Positions 25,640 to 35,825 of a DNA stretch of 64,000 nucleotides are shown here, in pieces; the stretch's first letter is position 1; the number at the start of each line of letters is the position of its first letter. The notes beneath the pieces are model-generated. The model was not told where the DNA came from, made no database searches, and was given only the letters and a program-made list of their open reading frames with translations. This stretch comes from Neoceratodus forsteri (lineage: Eukaryota; Chordata; Ceratodontiformes; Ceratodontidae). The position numbers and the translations under genes are program-made. The stretch covers positions 161,622,501 through 161,686,500 of the forward strand of contig CM057456.1 of the NCBI GenBank assembly GCA_016271365.2, read 5' to 3'.

Positions 25640-26576
25640 AACTCTAAATGGAAAAGGTTTTCTTTATGGGTGTTCTGGGGAAGCATATTTCCCTGGAATC
25701 GCTGATTTGCCCACTGTTTTGGACTATATGGTCCATCTTAATTTTTGGGACTGAGACCAGCTACCCTGAAAGTGCATTTGGCAGCTGTCTCTGCTTTTAT
25801 TTCAGCAGGGAAGCCCTTCTTCTTTCTACCACCCTGTATTTTCCAAGTTTTCAAGGATTGCTTCACACTAATCCACCATTCAGGGACCCTGCCCCTGCCT
25901 GGGATCTTAATGTTTGCATTGCTCAGCTGATGCAACCCCTTTGAACCTCTGTCTTCGCAGAGCTTAAGTACTTGACTTGGAAAACTGTGTTTCTAGTAGC
26001 CATCACTTCAAGGAGGCTTACAAGTGAGTTACAAGCTTTTGGCTCAGTGGAGACTGACTTATTCTTTCTCACAGGGATAAGGTAGTCCCTCAGGACTAAC
26101 AGTTTTGCCTTAGGTGGTTTCAGATTTCCACCTTAATCAATCTATTTCTCTTCAGTGTTCTTTCACTGACCATTCCTCCTCGGTGAGAGAGAGGTTGCAC
26201 AGCTAGATGTTAAGAGGGCCCAAGTTACTACATAGAGTGTACCAAGGGTCACAGGTTTGACTCCTCCAACTACTTTTCACTTATGGTGAGGTTGGGAAAG
26301 GAAACCTGCCACTAAGAGATCCATTGCCAGGTGGATTGTCTCTGTATCCACTCTTGCTATCAAAACTGCAAGGCTCCCTTCAGGCCTGAGGGCTCACTCA
26401 CCGAGAGGTACAGCTCGTCTCTAGCTGCTGCCAGAGACATCCCTATCTTAGAGATATGTCAAGCAGCTACTTGGAAAACAGTACACACTTCTCACCAAGC
26501 ATTACTCCTGGATATCCAGGCCAGGAGGATGCTCGGTTTGGCACAGCCGCATGCTTCAGAGCCTATTCCTAAGTAG
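25640..26576 (+). pseudogene. DIRS-3 tyrosine recombinase remnant
   Basis: Core-binding sequence near 25745-25930 (PATLKVHLAAVSAF) and catalytic region near 25985-26030 (FLVAITSRRL, in another frame). The terminal open frame at 26331-26576 carries IPILEICQAATWKTVHTS and HQALLLDIQARR, in place of the usual ADICAAATW and HYSLDIA boxes. Multiple frame breaks make it inactive. Confidence 0.75.
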
Positions 26577-26618
26577 GTTCTGTTCCTCCTCCATGGAGGT
26601 ACTGCTGTGTAGTTCAGT

Positions 26619-26712
26619 AATTGTCATAATATAGCAAGACTTCATGTTGTTTGAAGAAAAATTACTCACCTTAGTAATGTTGTTTCTTCTAATGGAGTCT
26701 TCTATATTATGA
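26619..26712. repeat. DIRS-3 internal complementary region
   Basis: 26619-26656 is the exact reverse complement of the first 38 bases of the element. 26658-26712 is complementary to the right end (AAAAATTACTCACCTTAGTA). Confidence 0.92.
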
Positions 26713-26972
26713 CCTCCCCAGCCTGCCCTCTCAGAACTTCTGCTTTGGTATGGGTGGGAAGTCCAGTGTTGGCACTTGTTGATGCCTATTTTATGTTTTC
26801 CACCCTTCTTTTTGGGGTGTTGGTGTGTGTTTTATTTTATCTTATCTTATTTTCTGGTCCCTGACTTGAGTCTTGGTGTTGGGTCCAGGAAAATGTGTTA
26901 TTATTTAAGTAGCCAGTTGGCTAGTGTAGGTTACAGCTTCCACACAGAACCTTAGTGAGTTTTGCATGAGAA

Positions 26973-27170
26973 GATCTGACAGTTTCAGTTTGAAATATTC
27001 CAGACAGAGCTTTTCTAACTGAGTTCATGTTATAAGTTCCATGCCTGGCATGGAAGTTAACTCTTTCACCTCCGGAGCAGTTCTAATGGTGGGACAAACT
27101 GCAATTGTCATAATATAGCAAGACTCCATTAGAAGAAACAACATTACTAAGGTGAGTAATTTTTTCCTTT
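26973..27170. repeat. DIRS-3 right inverted terminal repeat
   Basis: Reverse complement of the left ITR, followed by extra terminal bases ACATTACTAAGGTGAGTAAT and a short T run up to the AGTA border. Confidence 0.9.
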
Positions 27171-27174
27171 AGTA

Positions 27175-27605
27175 TATAAAAGTGCAGCCTGAACCCTCAG
27201 GTCCAGAATTTTTTGGAGCGCAGCCTGCAATTTCCACAGTTCTGTAGTCTGAGTTATGTTCCCTTCCTCTCTAGCTTTTTGAAGCTCTACTAGCATATCT
27301 TGCAATTGCCTGTATCTGGTTTCTCTAATTCTCCTTTGTCGAGCTGTATACGAAATTTGCTGTCCTCTAAGGACAGCCTTCACCGTACCCCACAACACTG
27401 CTGGAGAAATCTCTGGGTATTGAGTTTTTCGGATTATCTGGGGGAGCCGGTCTTCCATCAATGTCTTAAACTCCGGTCTTTCAAGATAGAGATGTTCAGC
27501 TCCAGAGGGTAGCCTTCCTAGGTGCTGCAGTTTCTATTTTTAATATAATCGGGTTGGTCAGATAAGAGATGGGCCCAGCCTAATATTCTAATTTTACGTC
27601 ATTAT
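27175..27605 (-). pseudogene. L1 ORF2, linker between endonuclease and RT
   Basis: The minus strand carries ILGWAHLLSDQPDYIKNR, then PAVLWGTVKAVLRGQQIS and RIRETRYRQLQDMLVELQ, typical of the L1 region between the endonuclease and polymerase. It is bounded by copy A of the unclassified element on the right and DIRS-3 on the left. Confidence 0.85.
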
Positions 27606-27831
27606 GGCCACATGCTAGTGAACGTTTTGGGAGAGTAGCACACTTGAGGTGTGCCTTCCCACCCAATGCACTGCTCCCTGAGCATGCGGTGGTCTCTGCA
27701 CCAATGGAGGCAGAGCTCATTATGACACCGTGTTCCTCTGCTTCAAAGGAAAGCACTGTTGCCATACTGAGCGCCGCCCCCTGCGCCACGCACTACCTCC
27801 CCCGCCGCACGCCACACCACCCCTAAAGCGG

Positions 27832-28101
27832 TGCCACGCTGGGAGCCCACCCCAGCGTGGCAAATGTTGTTTGTCTACAAGGGTGCCCAAGCCCCTGTCG
27901 GCCCACAGCCCCAAAGCTAATCTTGCCATGCTGGGAGCCCACCCAGCGTGGCAAACTGGTTGCTATTTTTTGCCAACGGGGTGCCTAATCTCGCCGGGCC
28001 TCGCCTCCAGCTGTAGAGTTTGTTGACGGGTGCCCAACTCTGCCGCCCCTTGCCGCCCCCAGCCATCTTCTGCCACACTGGGAGCCCACCCCAGTGTGGC
28101 A
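27832..28101 (-). repeat. Hairpin array of copy A
   Basis: Three strong hairpins lie at 27832-27862, 27924-27953 and 28071-28101. Each has arms of the form TGCCACGCTGGG and CCCAGCGTGGCA around a short AGCCCAC loop. The third has TGCCACACTGGG and CCCAGTGTGGCA, a paired change that keeps the stem. GGGTGCC-type motifs separate them. Confidence 0.85.
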
Positions 28102-28133
28102 AAAGGTCCCATGCTATCTTTTTTTTTTTTAAC

Positions 28134-28215
28134 CTGGAAAACAAAAAGGTCCAGCGCACGCCTCCCAGCCCCTCCCACACCCCGCACCCAGCCTCCCACA
28201 CACCCCCATACTTAC
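28134..28215 (-). other. Conserved intron-like segment in copy A
   Basis: On the minus strand it begins GAG/GTAAGTATGGG and ends TTTTGTTTTCCAG/GTTAAAA, 82 nt. Copy B has the same borders with 100 nt between them. Whether it is spliced is unknown. Confidence 0.5.
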
Positions 28216-28319
28216 CTCCGACTCCAGGACGATCTTCGGGGACCTGGGAACATCGCCCACCCCCTTCAAAGCCACCGTAAACTGGAGGAAATGCCGTAAG
28301 CTGTATAATGGGTTATATA

Positions 28320-29400
28320 GGGGTTTCAACTCTCTATTGAATATCTCAGTCATTTTGGAATTTATGTGCACCAAATTTTCAACATAGTTTGGGACCCCTT
28401 CTCATGAGTGATGTAGCTGTCATGGCTAGTCGGGCCCAAAGGGTGATTTTGCAGGCACCGCGCAGTCACTGCACGAAATCACTCTTCGGCCTCGAATAAT
28501 GCCATATGGTAGCGACATCATTCATGAGAAGGGGTCCCAAAACCATGTTGAAAATTTGGCAAAATTCCAAAAATGACTGTTTTACTAGCGTGGCGCTAGC
28601 AGTCTTGCTACAGGCTCGTAAGTTCATGAATTTTCAATATTTTCACTCCAGATTTTCAACATTGCCATTTTATCACACCTTCTTATGAGCTGTACAGCTG
28701 TCATTTTCACATCTCACCCAAAACATGTTTCTGCCCATATGGCGCACGAGTAGGCGCAGTCGGTGTCGAAATCCCAATGTTATGGAACACATTAAGAAAA
28801 TCACAATGACACTGTCTCATGAGCAGAGGTCTTAAATGACTGTGCTGAAAATTCTGGTGAAAAAATTCCTAAAATTACTTCTTCTTCATGATCATGCTTA
28901 TGAAGTTCCTACGCACGCTGCTGCAGTTTGCAAATTTTCAATATTTTTACCCAGATTTTCAACATTGCCATTTTACCACACTCCTTATGAGCAGTACAGC
29001 TGGTTTTTCACATCCTGCCCAAAATGTCTTCCGCCCATGTAGCACGTACAATGGCGCAGTCGTTCGAATCAATGTATGGGACACAGTAAGAAAATCACTC
29101 TGACACTGTTGATTAGCAGAGTTTTAAATGGCAATGTGAATTTGGTGAAAAAAAAATCCTACAAATATTTATTTCTGACGTCATTGCACAGTTCCATGCA
29201 TTTCCGTGGGTTTGCGAATTTTCAATATTTCCACTCCAGATTTTCAACATTGCCATTTTACCACACTTTCTTATAAGCAGTACAGCTGTCATTTTCACAT
29301 CCTCCCCAAAAGCGTGTTTCGCCTGTAGCGCACAATGGGGGTAACAACAAGGTCATGCTGACAATTTATTGTGCAAATACCAGCAATCGGACAGGGCATT
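28320..29400 (-). repeat. ~295 bp tandem units of copy A
   Basis: ATTTTCAATATTT.CACTCC, followed by CAGATTTTCAACATTGCCAT and CAGTACAGCTGTCATTTTCA, recurs at about 28626, 28932 and 29217, a spacing of about 306 and 286 bp. Confidence 0.8.
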
Positions 29401-29487
29401 AGGGTAAAGCACCATACATGCCAAACTCCACTGCAAATACCTGCTAGTTAACGTCGGCATTGACAAATGCTTGTTTTGGCCATGCTC

Positions 29488-30130
29488 TGTGGAGAGAAAA
29501 AAATAAACTAGGTGAGAGGAGAAATGATGTCTGGGGGTAAAATAAGTAAAACCTCCTTTTGTAGGGAAAAATTGCCGACATACATCTGTCAGACCCAGTG
29601 CAGGCAGTTAGGCTTTGAGGTATTTCTGAGAGGGGCTAGTTCTGTGGTTAGGGGGATGAGGCATCTAGATGGGGGGATAGGGTGATATTGAAATCACCCC
29701 TATTATAATTACACCCTGTTGAATATCTATAAGCTGGTTAAAGAACCTTTTCATATGGACCGGAGGGGCCCCGGGGGAAAATATACACTTGCCAACGTAA
29801 CAGTCGAGTCATAGAGGTGTTCTTGAGCAATAGTAAAATAACCATTAGAATCAGTCCTCTCAGCTTCTTTTAAAAAGGGTGTTCTAGCAGGGATCAGTAC
29901 GGCAGTGCCTCCTACGCTTGCCAGTCTTACTGGAAGTAGCTATTACAGAGTACCGGTGACCAGCAGAACGTTTCTGGTGTTCTGAAGGAGGCAAATGTGT
30001 CTCTTGTAAGAAAATAAGATCCACTCTCTGCTGGTGTAAGTACTGCTGCAATCTGGAGTGCTTAATGGAATTATTATTACCATTAATGTTCAATGATAAA
30101 AGCTGTATTGAAGGCTACATCATAACTGAT
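29488..30130 (-). pseudogene. L1 ORF2, endonuclease domain
   Basis: The N-terminus is MNINGNNNSIKHSRLQQYL (from about 30093), then VDLIFLQETHLPP, the metal-binding QETH box of AP-like endonucleases. Further on, in broken frames, are a GDFN-like stretch and GGFTYFTPRHHFSSHLVYFF, where the S-H/R-I-D box would be. Copy A interrupts just after this. Many stops are present. Confidence 0.8.
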
Positions 30131-31399
30131 TAAAAAAAGGAAAAGGCTCCCTCTGGTGGACAGGACACAATCTGGTATCCTCTCCCCAGGCTGCATGAGG
30201 TAGCCATCTTCTATACTGGCTTGTAATCGGAATACCTATAACTGAAATCTGGCATTAATATGTGTTCTCTGTGTAACGGTTAGATTGCTCTGCCTAGCCA
30301 AATCTATATTTCTAACGGTCTCCTGTAAATCACATTTTTTACTCATCCGTTTGCATTGAATAGCATGTCCATGCATTTCCCAGGTATCCCATATAGCTTG
30401 TAATCTAAATCTTACATGTAACAGTAAGTCAAGTAAACAGCCTGACTTTCAATACAACAAAACTATTTACACTATGAATGACATCGATTAGAAGAACCTT
30501 GTCATTACTAAGAACAGTGACTTCCATAAGTGGGAGGTATATGTTCCTCCATGTACCCTCATGAAGAACCCCATGTAGTTGTTGAGCTCTTCCTGAAGAT
30601 GGAGGTAGTCCCAGATCGTAGCTGACTGGGGCCTCCAGGATACCCAATAAGTGTATCCAAAAAAGTAAGGACATACCTTAAGAAATAAAAAAAAACATTT
30701 AGGGAAGGATAGCACTCCTGGAGTAGGCTCCACATCCCCCCCAACCAACAATACCATTACTTAATAGTTGCCATGCTGGCTAAGAAAGAAAAAGCCATGT
30801 TAGAGTGGGGAACAGATGGCAGGGAAGCACCCAAGAAATAGTCCTGCTCAGTTGCCAGAGTAGTCCTAGATTATAAAGCTTAGAATACAGACAGAATATT
30901 TAGTAAGTCTCTGGAATTATTAGTTCTTTTAAAGAGCAAGGACAAATAAAATAATTTTTTTCTTTTCCCCCTGAGGTCTGGCACAGTTTTTCGTCTCTTA
31001 AACAACAGTGCTGTAGGCTTGATAGGCCTTATTTAAAGGCTAAGTGGGAGGTGACCCTGGTCTCCTCCCCATACAGCTGACAAGTGGCTTAATGCAGGCC
31101 CAAAAATTAGAGGGACTGCTCTTAGCCTAGAGTCTAGCTGCCGAGGAAGGGATCCAGGGGAAAAAGAGGAAAACTCTCTATCGAGAGTACCCCCAACCCC
31201 CTAAGCACCCACCTGAAATACGACATGAGATGTCCGAAAGGTTACAAGTGTCTCTTCCCCTCAGGTCGCTGCAGTAAGGTTGTTTCTGCGATACACAGCC
31301 AGGGCTTTCTGCACTTCTCCGATGTTGTTCTGTTGCCTCTTCTGTTTGTTTTGGTTAGATTGCCAACGTGAGGGCCTCGTGGAGGGATCCTGCTGCTCC
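30131..31399 (-). other. L1 region between ORF1 and ORF2
   Basis: About 1.1-1.3 kb separates the end of ORF1 similarity from the endonuclease, longer than the short spacer of mammalian L1. Only short frames are seen, one with PGGPSQLRSGTTSIFRKSS, with no domain recognised. It may be lineage-specific L1 sequence or a further small insertion. Confidence 0.45.
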
Positions 31400-32240
31400 T
31401 GTGGTTTGTCTGGAAATTTCAATCCCATGTTAGAAAGTTCCACTTTGGCTTCCTTTGCTGTGGCAAACTCCCTCTTTCCCTCAGGTAGATGTAACACAAG
31501 CCCGGCAGTGTACGGGGTAGAGAATTTATGGCCAGCTGCTTTTAGCACAGGCAGTAATGGAAGGTAAACTTTTCCGAGGCGCATTTTTTTAAGGGCGTAA
31601 TCATGATCAATGTAAAAACGTGTCTGCCCATAGAATATTTTTTGCTTACGCCATGCTGTGAGGAGAACATTTTCTTTGGTGGCATAGTTATTGAATCGTG
31701 CAATGATAGACCTTGGGGGTGCATTTGGATTAGCTGATTTAGGCGCTAACACTCTATGTACCCTTTCAAGTTGTAGGTCTGAGTCCTTAGATAGCTCCAG
31801 TGCAGTATGCAGCAAACGTCCACGAATTCCTTAATTATTGCCTCCCTCTGATCCTTCCAAAATGCTGTAAATCCGTATATTTTTTCTCCTCGCATGGTTC
31901 TCTGAGTCCTCCTGCTGTGCTTCCATTTGCTCACATTGTTCTCTCAACATTTGTACCTCCGACTCGAGAACGTCTACCCAATTTTTTGGTTGCTGTACCC
32001 TGCCTTTCTAAATCATCGGCTCACTGTTCAGGTTGCATCACATCCTTACGTAGTTCGCCACATAAGCCCTTCAATAAGGATTTGGTTAAAGCTCAGTGTG
32101 GAGTTTCAGCCATTAGGCCTTTGCTGACACTGCAGTCTGAGGCCTCCGAGTCGCAGCTGTCCCCTATCTTGGTCATCCGTTTCACCCACTGCAAAATGCT
32201 ACCCTTCTGTACTATAAGTACCTCCTTGCTACTGTTTAAC
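31400..32240 (-). pseudogene. L1 ORF1 (RNA-binding chaperone), frameshifted
   Basis: The minus strand has a broken coiled-coil part (MLREQCEQMEAQQED-like, near 31950), then ENHARRKNIRIYSILEG and the RNA-recognition-type core: RVHRVLAPKSANPNAPP, RSIIARFNNYATKENVLL, IFYGQTRFYIDHDYALK. A C-terminal domain follows (FSTPYTAGLVL). This is the L1 ORF1p plan. The core is open from 31815 to 31261; upstream parts are in other frames. It would coat L1 RNA. Confidence 0.85.
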
Positions 32241-32390
32241 ATGCCGATTTTGGCAGGAAAATAATTTTTATCAGACCAGATGAAGGTATTCTTTGCTTGG
32301 GGTGAGTGAGAGCGAGTGAATTATGCAGCCATCACTGGAGGAGGCGGAACTGGAAGTCCAGTTGTTTTTGATTTTTGTTGCCGTTCCGTC

Positions 32391-34830
32391 ATGTCTGGTT
32401 GTTGGGACAAAAAGCGTTCTTTAAAAACGGGTCGGCCCCCAATGCGTTGGTGTCCCTGTGGCTGGCAGATTTCCGTGACCGACTCACATGATGTGTGCCT
32501 CTCCTGTCTTGGACCTCAGCACGACATGGATTCCTGTGACACCTGCTTCTCGAAGGACCATCAAGTTTTAGAGCACCGCGCGTTGAAAGTCGGCAGGGCC
32601 CCGCCAACTTTTGTAGGGCATTGTTGCTCGCGTCAGTCCAAGTTCAGGACACTGTGCCCTACATCCGGGTCCCTTCCTGAGCCTATATGGTCTGGTGAAG
32701 TACGGGCCTCCTTTTCTTCAAGCCTTGCCATAGAGGAGGTTCCTACCGCGGTGCCGGAGGGTGGGGCCAGGCTGGGAGCACCGCTTTGGCAGTCACCTCC
32801 TCTGAGGTGCAGGCTCCCCCGTTGTCAGGGCCTACGGCTGCGGGTCCTGGTGCAGGGCATTCCTTGGTGCTATGGGGCGTTCCTTGGCGCCGCCTCGGAT
32901 CCTGAAGCCATGCCGTGAGGGGTGCGGGGCCGAGTCGTGGTGCCATGACTGGGGGAGTCCTCGGGGCCGCCGAACTGGAGCCCTTCATAATTGTCTCCTC
33001 CTCCTCAGAAGACGATTCTGAGGCGGATCCGGATTGGCTGCCTGATTCTTCTGAATTGGTGGGATCCCCACGGCCTAGCACCCTTGTGCCTCCTTAGGTG
33101 CCTTCTCCTGCAGCTCAAGTAACAGTGACTCGTGCTGATCCCACAGCCAGTGGCTGCTTGAGGGGTCGGCTGCGGACTGGCGGTCCCTCTGCTGCTGGGG
33201 TGGCAGTCGGGTTCCTGAGTGAAGGGGTGGCTGCCGTTGCCGGTGGCCATTCTTCCCCTTAGGATTAAGATCGAGCCTCCTCCTTCTGCAGCCTTCCCTG
33301 GAGGGCTGTTGAATTTGAGGGAGCCTTTGGCATAGGGGTCGAGGAAGAGCGCTTCCTTGGAGTCCTCAAGGTTGAGGGTAAGGGGCAAGGGACCATGGCA
33401 CACTTCCATGACCCCCCGGGGTCAGGGAAGGAGCTGTAGTGCTGAACCCTTTGTCCTCCCCTAATCTTCTCCTACGGAGGTCTCTCTGGGTGGGACTGGG
33501 GTCCGCCCTTCTGGATCCATGTGGCCCTGGTCCCCTCATAGGGTAGCTCACCCTACAGGGTTAATCCCTCACCGTTTTGATTTCCAGGACAGGATGATGA
33601 ATCTACAGACCTGCGGTTTTCCTCTCATGCCAGGCTCTCCTGTGGAGTCTGCTAGGCCTGACAGAGGCACGTTACGTCAGGTGACAGGCTCGCCTGTGCC
33701 TCTGTGCCCAGCTTCCCTTCTCCCAGGCCATGTTGGTTCTCTGGGACCTTTGACCTGGGATCAGTTCAGATCTCAGGCTGCGGCTTTTCCTCAGTATGTT
33801 AAGGCCATGGACAAGCAGGTCTTCCGACCAGTTCCCCCACAGCAGCCAGAGTCTGACTCGTCAAGTTTCTCGCCCTCCTCGTCTTCCTCCACTGGGGAAG
33901 AGGAGCCTTCTGTCCACCTGTCCTCAGACGCTGATCAGGCCCAGTATCAGTGCTTCCTGTCAAGGCTGATCAGGGACTTGCTCATCTCCCATTATGTGAG
34001 GGACTATACAGAGCGTGCGTCGCAAGCCTTTCTGGGCGAATATGGGGCACACCATTTGGTGGTTCCGTCCTGGCCTGTACCCTTCTGGCAATTGTCGTAC
34101 AGCGCCTGGCAGCATCCATATTTGCTAGAACCAGCCCCTATGGACTGCCGGAGGTGGTACTGCACGACCCGTAGTTCTCCAGGCGCCTTGCCTCATCCAC
34201 CTTCTGGACTGATGCGGCTGAACACCCCTTTAGGGTTTTGATGCCCAGTCTGTGACATGCCCCCTGAGACTGACTTTTGAGAGTTGGACCAGCTGGGGTG
34301 AAGAGTTTTCTCTTCGGCGTGGAGCCTGTTGGCAATTATTTCACATCAGGTGCACCACGCTGCCTACAACTGGCATCTGTGGGCGATGTTAGGTCAAGTT
34401 TTAGCATTGCTGCCTGACTCTGAGGCTACCCAGCAAGCCGTAGCTCTCTCTGCTGTAGGCCTGGAGTTGGCAACGCACCAGTCAAGGGGCATCGTACGAC
34501 ACCAGTGAGGCCACTTCATGGCTTGCAGGAACAGCAATCTGCATTAGGCGGATGGCATGGCTTCCCCTGTCGAGGTTGTTACCTTTGGCCCAGCTCAGGT
34601 TATTGGCTTCCTCCTTCCAGGGGACCCATCTGTTCTCCCGCAGGGCAAGACGGGAGCTTCAAGGGTGCCTTCCTTCCCCTAAGGTTCAGGGGACCCCGTT
34701 TCACTCTGACCAGTCCCAGCCTTAAACCAGCTAGTGGAGGGTCCCTCCCCCTGCTCCTCCCTGGGATGTTTTCCTTCAGGGTTTATTGGGCGCCCTTTGG
34801 GGGTGCTCGGTACTCACTCCAACAGCGATG
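32391..34830 (+). pseudogene. DIRS-4 gag-like region
   Basis: The ATG at 32391 begins MSGCWDKKRSLKTGRPP and leads into the cysteine cluster seen in the other DIRS gags (RWCPCGW, then CLSCLGPQHDMDSCDTC). The frame is open to 32918 and then shifts. 33519-34241 is open and has an acidic, serine-rich section followed by YQCFLSRLIRDLLISHYV. A later piece, LLPDSEATQQAVALSAVGLE (about 34410-34470), lies where the gag core sits in DIRS-2. Then comes a short glycine/proline-rich end and the ICR. No polymerase follows. Confidence 0.65.
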
Positions 34831-34925
34831 AATGGTTAAGACTGACACAGGTAAGATATGAAAATTATGTACCTACTGTAATTCTTGATCTTCCTGTGTA
34901 TCTTCACCATTCATTGCAGAATCCC
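34825..34925. repeat. DIRS-4 internal complementary region
   Basis: GAATGGTTAAGACTGACACA and GGTAAGATAT match the reverse complement of the left end. AATTATGTACCTACTGTAAT and TCTTGATCTTCCTGTGTATC match the reverse complement of the right end. Confidence 0.88.
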
Positions 34926-35825
34926 TCCCACCTTCCCCCTCTCGAAGCCACAGTCCCTAAGACGTGCCGCCTCCCTCTTGCCCTCCCCACTCCACCCCCC
35001 ATCCCTGGAGTTTTTCCTCCACTTCCCGACAGCCATTAGGGGGGTCTTAATGGGGCAGAGTTGGGTACGGGTGAATGCCGACCCCTTCGGAGTTTGTTCC
35101 TGGGGGCCCCTCCTCTTCTGGACCTCCTCAAAAGGCCTACTCAGGAAGTCCTTTCCCTGTCCAGAGGTGGTGCTCGGGCTGCCCAGGATGCTCTCGCCCC
35201 TTTCCTTCCCTCCCTTGAGGAGGGTATATTCTGGAGTGTCCCTCCTCTCCCTCCCCCCCTTCTCTCCTCGAAACCCCTGTTTGGGGTCTTCAGGGGGAGG
35301 AGAGAGAGGACTGTGATACCTCCTAAAGTAGATGGGATTGAGGCTGGGGGTGGCCTCCCTCCAAAATTCTGGTGGAGCTCCACCCCTTTTTCTCTTGACA
35401 ATCTCCCTCAGCCTCTCCTGGGCATTGGGGGCTCTGCCACTTTGGATTACTGGGGCACATCCATGCCAGCCAATTCTGACATCTGTTCCTTGGTAGAACC
35501 TCTGTGCTTTATTGACCCTTCAGGGCTGCAGCATTCTTACCAGGGTTTGTACCGTGGTGGGCCTTTCTTAGAGCCACCACTTCACCTGATTGGGGTCACG
35601 TCCCCCCATCCCATACCTAAATTCTCTCTCTCTCTCTCTTCCTCTGCTCCTTCTCCTCCCTTGGTCGCTCAGGGACTAGGGCCTCCTGGCCCACAACCAT
35701 TAGGCCCCCTTTTCTTTATGCCTATCCTCTTGTCGGCGTACTCTCTTTCAGTTACTCCTTTTACTGTCCCTTGGGCTCCCTTGCCCTGCCCTTCTTTCTC
35801 TTTACTTCTTTTCTCTGTCTCCCAA
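34926..35825 (+). other. DIRS-4 sequence between ICR and right ITR
   Basis: C- and T-rich stretch of 0.9 kb, longer than in the other DIRS copies. One plus-strand frame is open from 35061 to 35837 (about 258 codons) and is proline-, leucine- and serine-rich, with no recognised domain. The composition alone could keep it open, so I do not call it a gene. Confidence 0.4.

Larger units (their letters stand above)
21560..27170 (+). mobile_element. DIRS-3, decayed full-length DIRS element inside the L1
   Basis: About 5.6 kb, with ITRs, ICR and remnants of gag, RT/RNase H and recombinase. AGTA lies at each border (21556-21559 and 27171-27174). Removing the element and one AGTA restores the L1 reading frame (AALLYT joined to FYVGGPRG on the minus strand), which fixes the boundaries precisely. 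The coding parts have many stops. The element is on the opposite strand to the L1. Confidence 0.92.
27617..29477 (-). mobile_element. Unclassified hairpin-rich element, copy A (inside L1)
   Basis: The borders are set by the L1 frame: joining the flanks and keeping one AGCATGGCC (minus strand) gives STEHG joined to HNDVKIRIL. The flank copies are at 29478-29486 and 27606-27616; the second has two extra bases. Read on the minus strand the element starts AAAACAAGCATTTGTCAATG. It then has three ~295 bp tandem units (29400-28320), a conserved segment with intron-like borders (28310-28134) and a GC-rich hairpin block (28130-27800). No protein frame is recognised. It matches copy B over its whole plan. 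An 8-9 bp duplication would suit a hAT-like or Mutator-like non-autonomous DNA transposon, but no clear terminal inverted repeat is seen. Confidence 0.75.
18668..32360 (-). mobile_element. L1 LINE, full length in outline, split by two insertions
   Basis: Read on the minus strand it has a 5' leader (starting near GGACTTCCAGTTCCGCC), ORF1, ORF2 endonuclease, reverse transcriptase, C-terminal domain and a poly(A)-like end (T run at 18663-18676 on the plus strand). Its pieces are 32360-29487, 27605-27175 and 21555-18668, together about 6.2 kb, a typical full-length L1. GTTGTTTTT occurs next to both outer ends (18659-18667, 32361-32369) and may be the target duplication, though it overlaps the T run. 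The host sequence is DIRS-4. Confidence 0.85.
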
